40,866 nt of DNA from Micavibrio sp964400125 (lineage in GTDB: Bacteria; Pseudomonadota; Alphaproteobacteria; Micavibrionales; Micavibrionaceae): contig CAYNSR010000017.1 of the NCBI GenBank assembly GCA_964400125.1, positions 1 to 40,866 of the forward strand, read 5' to 3'. The position numbers and the translations under genes were made by a program. This document shows, in pieces, positions 8,676-14,868 of the stretch. The stretch's first letter is position 1; every line of letters starts with the position of its first letter. The notes beneath the pieces were generated by a model, which did not search any database, was not told the origin of the DNA, and worked only from the letters and a program-made list of their open reading frames with translations.

Positions 8676-9067
8676 TGTCATCCCGAGCGTAGTCGAGGGA
8701 TCTGGCAGGTTGCAACTTGCTCAGAGTCTGTTTCAAAACCCCATTCCCGGCGTCATTCCCCGAATTTTTGCTTGCAAAAATTCTAGAGCATTTTTCGATG
8801 AGGTTGGATCAAATTCAACCGCCGTCATCGCCTGAATTTTCGAAGAAAATTCTAAGGTGATCCATGGATTCCCCTAGGATTTGCTTCGCAAATCCGGGGA
8901 ATGACGGAGACAATTTTTAAACCAATCTCATCAGACAATGCTCCAAATGATTCAGCCTATTCACAGAATGCTCTAGAATTTTCTCCGCAGAAAATTCAGA
9001 CAATGACGATGCAATTTATGAGTTTTGAGACAGACTCCCAGATCCCTCGACTACGCTCGGGATGACA
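8676..9067. repeat. Nested inverted repeats (three levels)
   Basis: The outer arms 8676-8705 and 9038-9067 are perfect 30-base reverse complements related to the palindrome at 6062-6138. Inside them GAGTCTGTTTCAAAAC (8724-8739) pairs with 9022-9037 at 15 of 16 bases. Inside that lies the 192-bp element 8785-8976. The order suggests successive insertions of short elements into one another. Confidence 0.8.
8785..8976. mobile_element. 192-bp MITE-like element, copy 1
   Basis: The same 192 bases occur at 26213-26404; I see one difference (GAATGCTC here, GAGTGCTC there). The ends are short inverted repeats (AGAGCATT at the left, AATGCTCT at the right), and the interior has small palindromes such as GAATTTTCGAAGAAAATTC. 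It has no coding capacity, so if mobile it depends on a transposase elsewhere. No target-site duplication is evident. Confidence 0.7.
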
Positions 9068-9111
9068 ATCCTTGTGGAGGTCTTACGTTCATTCTAAACA
9101 CCACTTATCCA

Positions 9112-9190
9112 CAGTAAAGCGCGCATATGCCGCCTATACGGTTTGTCCTGCGCGCCCCGTGTGGTACGATTCACACGGGCTACTTTACTG
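9112..9190 (+). promoter_or_regulatory. Nested inverted repeats in the usher leader
   Basis: CAGTAAAG (9112-9119) pairs with CTTTACTG (9183-9190), and within that CCCGTGTG (9156-9163) pairs with CACACGGG (9172-9179). The second hairpin ends about 56 bases before the usher ATG. It could be an operator or a 5'-UTR structure. I see no ribosome-binding site of normal strength before the ATG. Confidence 0.4.
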
Positions 9191-9235
9191 CGTAAAACAA
9201 TCTCTCCTTAACGAACACTTTTCACGTTCGGCTTC

Positions 9236-12200
9236 ATGAATACATTTAGACGTCTTTTGCGCACGCGCCGCGTGAGCAAGACGATTCTGGCTGCGGGGTT
9301 TACACTCTGCGTCGGTGTTGCTCTTGTCTATGCACCGGGTCCGGCAAAGGCACAGATCGAAGCTGATGAACTGGAAGAGCTAATTCTCTCCGTCCAGGTC
9401 GGCAGGTATTTGCTGTCTGACGGGGTGCTGGCCTACCAGTATCAGGACCGTTATTACCTTCCGATGATCGCCTTGTCGGAAGAGCTGAGTTTTTTTATCG
9501 ACCCCGATCTTTCGCGCAACGCCGTTTCGGGCTGGGCGGGGACGGAGGACAACACCTATACGATTGATGCCAGTCGCGGCGAATTGATTATTCGCGGCAG
9601 GCGTGAGTCCCTGTCCCCCACGGAAACCCTGCCTGCCGATATGGTAGGCACCGACGATTTGTATGTGCAGCAGGAAGTCTTGGCCAAAATCTGGCCGATC
9701 AACGCCGCGGTCAATCTTCCCAATCTGTCGCTTGATGTGCTGGTCGATGAAGATGCGGCGAAGCTGCCCTTCATGCTGCGGATCGAACGCAGGGCGGCGC
9801 GCAAGATCGCCGAGGCCAAGCAAGTGGCCAAGGCGACGGAGACGGCCAAAACATTCATCTACAAACCCAACCCGTACCGCCCCGTCGGACTGCCTGTGGT
9901 GGATATCGAAACCCAGTACGGGTTCGGGACGAAGCAGGATAACCTGACCAATATCACAACGCTCACCGGGGTGATGGATTTGCTCTGGGCGAAGGCGGAT
10001 TTTTCGGCCTCTTCCAATTATGCCGATAAAAATCTGAAAGGCCCCGACACGCTGCGGCTGCGGCTGCAACGCGACACCACCCCTGATGAGCCCTTGCCGC
10101 TGGGGTTGCGCATGGTCGAGGGCGGAGATGTCCGCGTTTCCCATGCCGCGCTGGTCAAGGGCGGCACATCCGGGCGCGGCGTCCGGGCGGCCACGACGGA
10201 CAAGAACCGCACCAGTGAATTCGATGTCATCACCGTGGAAGGAACAGGCCCGATCGGCTGGGAAGTCGAGCTATATCGCAACGCCGAACTGCTTGATTTT
10301 ACGGTTGTCGATGATCGCGGTGAATATCGTTTCGAAGACGTACAACTGAATTTCGGCAACAACCAGATACGCCGCATTCTCTACGGGCCGCAGGGGCAGA
10401 TCCGGGAGGTGGTCGACAATTACGTTTTCGGCTCCAACATGCTCAAACCCGGCACGTTTGATTACAGCATCGGGGCCGTTGACGCGGAAAAGGATTTTAT
10501 TCGCTTGCGCGAAGACCCGAACGCAGGCCGTAAAATTCAAGGGGCGGCGATGACGATGGATGCGGCCTACGGGATCAACCGGAATATTACCGCCTATGGC
10601 GCGTTGACGACATTGCCGGTGCGCAACAATGCGAGCGAAAATGAAATCCGCGATTATTTCAGCGCGGGTTCCGCCGTTTCCCTGCCCTTCGGCGTCGCGC
10701 AGATCGAAGCCTATCAGGATATCAGCCGCGACAGCGACATCGAGAAAAAAGGCCGTGCCGCAGAAGGGCGTTTTATCACGCAGATTCTCGGTTTCAAACT
10801 GAATTTCAGGGGGGCATTTTTCAACGATTTCGAAAGTCCCGATGCCGGTTTTGGAAACGGCGCCCGGAAATTCGAAGGACAGGTCGGCGTGAATCGCAAT
10901 GTACGCCTGCCGTTCGGGCAACTCGGCCTCAATCTCGATTACGAACACGGAAAAAATATTGACGGCAATACAACGACGCAGGTCGGGTTTCGCCAGTCCC
11001 TGTCGCATGGCGGGATGCGCTTTGCGAATACATTCCTGACCAATCTGACAAACGGAAAACATCAAAGCACAACCGGACAGTTGAGCGTGACGTCGCGCTT
11101 CAGGAAAATCAGGCTGCGTTCGAACCTGAGCTACGATCATTTCCCGGAACGGCAATTGACGGCCTTCGACGGCGAAATCCGTTTTTCCCCGAATAAAAAA
11201 ATGTCGGCGGCATTGAGCGCATCACATAATTTTATCAACTCCATCAACGGTGCCGGGGCGCAATTGACATACGATTTCGACCGCTTCCTCGGCAGTGTCG
11301 AAGGACGCTGGGAAGAGGGGAATGATTTTACCTTCGGCCTGCGCGCCAGCACATCCCTAGGCCCCTACGGCCCGGATGGGGGGTATTTGATGCAATCGGA
11401 GCGTCTGTCGTCGATTTCACCCGTTCGCGCCCGCGTCTTTATGGATTACGACGACGACGGGGTTTTCAGCGACGGGGACGATCCGGTTACGGACGCAAAA
11501 GTTACAGTGAACGGACGGCGGAGCGATCAGACAACGGATGAATACGGCTTTGTGACATCCCTGTTCGGCAGCGGTGTCGAGGAAGCGACCATCTCCGTGG
11601 ATCGCGGTACGTTGCTGGACCCGTATCATCTTCCGGCCAATGACGGTTATACAACCGTGGTACGCCCGGGGAGCATTCCCTATTTTGACATTCCCGTGAT
11701 TGAAACCGGTGCCATCGACGGCATCGCGAGCAAGAATGATGGTGAGCCGCTGCAAGGCATGCGGCTGGAGCTGGTCAACGACAAAGGTGAAATCGTGGCC
11801 AGCACGGAAACCGCCTATGATGGTTTCTACACCTTTGAATACGTACGGCCCGGAAACTATACCGTCCGGGCCGATCCTGCGTATGGCGTTAATGTCCCGC
11901 CGCAATCCGTTGCGGTCGCTTCCGAGGAGCTCTTTGCCTCCGGCATCGATCTCCAGCTTTTAGAGCAGGCTGTGGAAGCAGAAGCGGAAGAGGGGGCGGA
12001 TGTACAATCCGTTCCCGATGAAGCTGAAAGGGAAAGTGGTGAAGTAGCCCAACCAAACCACGCGCCGTCTGATCCGGTCCAAACGGAAAAGACGGATTCT
12101 GCACAAAACACCGGGACAGTGCAGCCTGCTCTACTTTCTTCTTCTGCCGATGATGCAAATATGGCCATCACGGTGGAACGTGTACGGATCGGGGAACATC

Positions 12201-12505
12201 CGGACAGTGTCCGTTTAGTGATGGATCTGTCCGGCCCCATCCGCTACACCCTCGCCCCGTCCGCAGACGGGACGGAGATTCATGTGGATCTGCCCGATAC
12301 CGACTGGGCCGCAGCCCCCGTCTGGCAGGGTCGGACAACGCCGGTTCTGGCCGGATACAGGGTCGAAAACCTGCCCGGAAAGGCCGCCGGGGCGCGTCTG
12401 GTCCTGCAAGGGCATGAAGCGGGAATCGCCCCCGGATTACACGGTGTCTTGCCACCGGAAGGGGCGCAGGGGTATCGTCTGTATATCGATCTGAAACGAA
12501 AATAA
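9236..12505 (+). CDS. Outer-membrane usher-like protein with C-terminal AMIN-like domain
   Basis: A 1089-residue outer-membrane protein with a signal peptide probably cleaved after AKA (residue 39). The central region (about 230-700) has alternating beta strands and usher-like wording such as GPIGWEVELYRNAELL, GEYRFEDVQLNFGNN and RRILYGPQGQIREVV, so it should form the pore that secretes chaperone-subunit complexes. After the barrel come a DYDDDGVFSDGDDPV calcium-loop-like domain (about 731-820), a carboxypeptidase-regulatory-like beta domain (about 822-895), an acidic linker rich in Glu, Ala and Pro, and a C-terminal domain (about 975-1089) with ERVRIGEHPDSVRLVMDLSG that closely resembles AMIN domains. 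AMIN domains normally direct amidases or secretins to peptidoglycan, so this end may anchor the usher to the cell wall. The AMIN fusion is unusual. Confidence 0.85.
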   Translation: MNTFRRLLRTRRVSKTILAAGFTLCVGVALVYAPGPAKAQIEADELEELILSVQVGRYLLSDGVLAYQYQDRYYLPMIALSEELSFFIDPDLSRNAVSGWAGTEDNTYTIDASRGELIIRGRRESLSPTETLPADMVGTDDLYVQQEVLAKIWPINAAVNLPNLSLDVLVDEDAAKLPFMLRIERRAARKIAEAKQVAKATETAKTFIYKPNPYRPVGLPVVDIETQYGFGTKQDNLTNITTLTGVMDLLWAKADFSASSNYADKNLKGPDTLRLRLQRDTTPDEPLPLGLRMVEGGDVRVSHAALVKGGTSGRGVRAATTDKNRTSEFDVITVEGTGPIGWEVELYRNAELLDFTVVDDRGEYRFEDVQLNFGNNQIRRILYGPQGQIREVVDNYVFGSNMLKPGTFDYSIGAVDAEKDFIRLREDPNAGRKIQGAAMTMDAAYGINRNITAYGALTTLPVRNNASENEIRDYFSAGSAVSLPFGVAQIEAYQDISRDSDIEKKGRAAEGRFITQILGFKLNFRGAFFNDFESPDAGFGNGARKFEGQVGVNRNVRLPFGQLGLNLDYEHGKNIDGNTTTQVGFRQSLSHGGMRFANTFLTNLTNGKHQSTTGQLSVTSRFRKIRLRSNLSYDHFPERQLTAFDGEIRFSPNKKMSAALSASHNFINSINGAGAQLTYDFDRFLGSVEGRWEEGNDFTFGLRASTSLGPYGPDGGYLMQSERLSSISPVRARVFMDYDDDGVFSDGDDPVTDAKVTVNGRRSDQTTDEYGFVTSLFGSGVEEATISVDRGTLLDPYHLPANDGYTTVVRPGSIPYFDIPVIETGAIDGIASKNDGEPLQGMRLELVNDKGEIVASTETAYDGFYTFEYVRPGNYTVRADPAYGVNVPPQSVAVASEELFASGIDLQLLEQAVEAEAEEGADVQSVPDEAERESGEVAQPNHAPSDPVQTEKTDSAQNTGTVQPALLSSSADDANMAITVERVRIGEHPDSVRLVMDLSGPIRYTLAPSADGTEIHVDLPDTDWAAAPVWQGRTTPVLAGYRVENLPGKAAGARLVLQGHEAGIAPGLHGVLPPEGAQGYRLYIDLKRK

Positions 12506-12529
12506 TTCACAGGATTTCATGAGAAAAAA

Positions 12530-13099
12530 ATGGTCCAGCAATCGCCGCAATCCGCATATTCCCTGCACAACTTCACTATCCTTCTGGTCGAGGATTATGA
12601 TTTTATCAAGGGGTTAATTATATCAATGTTGAACGCCTTCGGCGTCAGGGATGTCATTTCCTGTTCCAATGCCCGCGAAGCAATCGGAATTTTAACGGTC
12701 AACCAGACGCAGGCGCAAAGCGGGAGCGCCAGACCCATTGATTTTATCCTGACCGACTGGATGATGCCGGATTCTCCCGGCTCCGACCTGATCCGGTGGA
12801 TACGCAATCACAAAAACGAGAGCCTCCGCTTTATGCCGATTATCATGCTTTCAACCTTCGCCAGCGAATCCAACGTGATCGCGGCACGCGATCTCGGGGC
12901 GAATGAAATTCTGGTTAAACCCGTCTCTGCCGAAAAAGTGGCCTCCCGGATATTATCCATCATCGACCACCCCCGGCCATTCATCAAGGTCACAAGCTTC
13001 TTCGGCCCCGACCGCCGCCGCCGCCAGAAACCTTTCAAACACGCCGAACGCCGCATAACGAACCCCGATTTGATTGTGGAGCATGCGGAGGCGGCTTGA
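12530..13099 (+). CDS. Stand-alone response-regulator receiver protein (CheY-like)
   Basis: A 189-residue cytoplasmic protein with one receiver domain at about residues 14-146. The acidic pocket is Glu21-Asp22, the phospho-acceptor is Asp76 in LTDWMMPD, the switch Ser108-Thr109 is in MLST, and the invariant lysine is Lys130 in LVKPVS. There is no DNA-binding or enzymatic output domain. The C-terminal tail has an FFGPDRRRR motif and is strongly basic, so it may bind a partner, membrane or RNA. It begins 24 bases after the usher stop and is likely co-transcribed with it, which hints at phosphorylation-dependent control of the pilus or of motility. No partner kinase gene is in the window. Confidence 0.88.
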   Translation: MVQQSPQSAYSLHNFTILLVEDYDFIKGLIISMLNAFGVRDVISCSNAREAIGILTVNQTQAQSGSARPIDFILTDWMMPDSPGSDLIRWIRNHKNESLRFMPIIMLSTFASESNVIAARDLGANEILVKPVSAEKVASRILSIIDHPRPFIKVTSFFGPDRRRRQKPFKHAERRITNPDLIVEHAEAA

Positions 13100-13108
13100 G
13101 GCAAGTCA

Positions 13109-13282
13109 GACGGCGGCGCGGGCGACGATGTGATTTACGGCCACGGTGGGAATGATGTCCTAAGCGGCGGGGCCGGGAACGACCGGGCCGAGGGCGGAAT
13201 AGGAGATGATTCCTATATCTACACGTCCGGCCACGACACTTACGCCGAAAGCGGCGGCACGGACACCATCGTCCTGCCCGCG
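13109..13282 (+). repeat. 174-bp exact copy of an internal RTX-gene segment
   Basis: By direct comparison this stretch is identical to 17336-17509 inside the RTX gene, in the same orientation and 4227 bases away. It starts ten bases after the response-regulator stop and translates as calcium-binding nonapeptides (GGNDVLSGGAGNDRAEGG and neighbours). It has no start or stop context of its own, so it is a fragment: the tail of a lost RTX gene, a recombination donor, or an assembly artefact. Confidence 0.85.
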
Positions 13283-13893
13283 ACTTTCGCCTTGGCGCGG
13301 GTCGCAATTATTCGCGTCAGCGAATAAACAAAGAGTCGTTGCCCGGTCTGGATAGAGTCGCGCATGCAATGCGCGTCCGCATGATAACGGCGAATGACAA
13401 CACAATGCGGACCCGCCGCGCCGTAGCATAGTGCCCTGTCCGCCGTAGCTTTTGCGAAGGTGGAAGTCTGGAGCGGAATCCCGTGCGCTGGCGCGTAGTG
13501 GCGTAGCGTAATAGGAATTGTTTCACATGAAACAATTCCTGCAACATTGTTTTTCAGGCATAAAAACCCCATACAAAGATGCATGATGCCGCTTTTGTCC
13601 ACGGTGCGTTTTCAGGAGTTGCGCATTTTTTATCGATTTTATCCTTTAAAAATGCGGTTTCTAGTATTTTTGGCATGTATATCCGCAATATACTAGAGTT
13701 AGTATAGGTAAATATTCCTTTAATGTCAAGAAATTTAAGTTCTTTTAGCTGCGATTGTAAAAAAATATAACGGCAACGTATTTTGGTGGATATGAGCGGT
13801 AATTTGTGCTGGAATGTTGGGGGTAATTCGGGTTTTTTAAGGGAATTGAAAAGGAAAGTTTTAAGTACATGGGATATGCCAGAGGATTAAACA
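13283..13893. other. Gene-free, AT-rich leader region upstream of the RTX cluster
   Basis: No gene is convincing here. The first 200 bases are GC-rich and contain short repetitive wording; from about 13550 the DNA becomes AT-rich. It holds a parS-like palindrome (13519-13534) and an 8-base inverted repeat, TCTAGTAT at 13660-13667 with ATACTAGA at 13690-13697, that could be an operator for the downstream genes. No -35/-10 pair is clear. Confidence 0.5.
13512..13540. promoter_or_regulatory. Palindrome containing a parS-like 16-mer
   Basis: TGTTTCACATGAAACA (13519-13534) differs from the ParB-binding consensus TGTTTCACGTGAAACA at one central base. It is embedded in a longer near-perfect palindrome, AGGAATTGTTTCA then CA then its reverse complement. 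The tight two-base loop and lack of a U-tract argue against a terminator. No parAB genes are in the window, and the altered central CG may abolish ParB binding. Confidence 0.4.
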
Positions 13894-14553
13894 TTGCGCG
13901 TTTTTGAGAAATTTAAGCAGCGTGTCTTCACCCTCCCTGATCCGGAGGAGCGCACTTATCTGCCGGAGTTTATAAAAACATTAATTCTGCCGCAAGAGAT
14001 GGATAAGTTTCACGATGACTCGTATGTGTATTTTTTAGCCGCAAGAGCCGGATTGGTGGTCGGATTTATTTTGGGTTGTCTAAACTTAATTGCGTACATA
14101 ACTCATAGAGAAATAGATTTTTTTATTTTTTCGATCCACTTCTCAGAAGATAGATTCGTAAAGGATTTTATTTGGTCTTATCCGGTGTATTACAGCATAA
14201 TTTTGTTAATTCCTGTGAATATGTTCTATTTCATCAAGATGAAACATGTGGTGGATATCAAATCTTTTGATTCTCTTTGGTGGGATAAGAAGAGAAGGCA
14301 AAAGTCATCTTCACGGGTTATTTGGAATTGTCGATTTGGTATAGTTCTAGCTGCTTTGATGATGTGCTTTTCGGGGGTAGTCGGCAATGTAATTTCTGGC
14401 TGGTTTGGTCGATATGCCGACACCTCTGCATTTTTGATTTTATTGCTGGTCCTTTATCCTGTTCTTTTGGTAGGGCTAAATAATGGGGCTTTGATGGGGC
14501 TGGTTGTTCTCAAAAACTATCGGCACAGAAAACGAGGAAAAGCAATTGCGTAA
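13894..14553 (+). CDS. Four-helix membrane protein, candidate immunity protein
   Basis: A 219-residue protein starting at TTG 13894, chosen because AGAGGA (13881-13886) lies seven bases upstream. After a charged N-terminal segment of about 45 residues it has four hydrophobic helices, at roughly residues 48-68, 94-115, 147-168 and 177-203, and a basic tail (RHRKRGK), which fits an inner-membrane protein. I do not recognise a family. It is AT-rich like the start of the following RTX gene and unlike the rest of the window, and it lies 33 bases upstream of that gene on the same strand. Small multi-helix membrane proteins beside pore-forming toxins are often immunity proteins, so that is one hypothesis. 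It is unproven. Confidence 0.72.
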   Translation: MRVFEKFKQRVFTLPDPEERTYLPEFIKTLILPQEMDKFHDDSYVYFLAARAGLVVGFILGCLNLIAYITHREIDFFIFSIHFSEDRFVKDFIWSYPVYYSIILLIPVNMFYFIKMKHVVDIKSFDSLWWDKKRRQKSSSRVIWNCRFGIVLAALMMCFSGVVGNVISGWFGRYADTSAFLILLLVLYPVLLVGLNNGALMGLVVLKNYRHRKRGKAIA

Positions 14554-14586
14554 AAACAATCGCCAGTTCACAATCAGCGGAGAAAG

Positions 14587-14868
14587 ATGATGTCGACAGA
14601 GCCTCAAGACGTATATGGCTACGCAAAAGAGGGGTTTGGTAGTTTGTACCCCAATTATGCGGCTTTTAGCGCCGATCTTGATAGCAAGATTGAGGCTCTT
14701 TCCCTTCCGCCGGAACTAGAAAGCAGAGTGCGCGCTATGCTTTCAACTATTCAACCATTAAATCGGTTATTTCAAACCGATTCTTCAGATGATGTGAATC
14801 AATTCGCCATAGATACGGCTATTAAGAAAATTAAAGATGTTTCTCTTTATTACGCCAGAGCACCCGGG
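14587..14868 (+). CDS. N-terminal segment of the RTX protein, before a frameshift
   Basis: This frame starts at ATG 14587 with GGAGA just upstream and reads coherently for 93 codons (about to residue YYARAP), with a predicted helical, acidic segment. It then continues out of frame as a Cys- and Gly-rich nonsense tail to 15042. The long RTX frame takes over one base later, so the true product most likely joins this segment to it. At 14863-14866 the sequence reads CCC-G: a +1 slip there gives A-P-G-P-I-A-A-G, which leads straight into the hydrophobic domain. The shift could be a sequencing error, a real inactivating mutation or programmed +1 frameshifting. Confidence 0.65.

Larger units (their letters stand above)
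8640..9235. other. Repeat-filled gap between chaperone and usher genes
   Basis: There is no gene in this 596-base gap. Most of it (8676-9067) is a nested inverted-repeat structure; the last 170 bases form the leader of the usher gene. The insertion interrupts what would otherwise be a continuous chaperone-usher operon, so the usher may now need its own promoter. Confidence 0.7.

Noticed and set aside
13130..13327. A short frame with RTX repeats as a stand-alone gene
   Set aside because: It has no ribosome site and ends in unrelated sequence; it is better explained as a duplicated fragment of the RTX gene.
13512..13540. A rho-independent terminator at the parS-like palindrome
   Set aside because: The loop would be only two bases and no T-run follows the stem.
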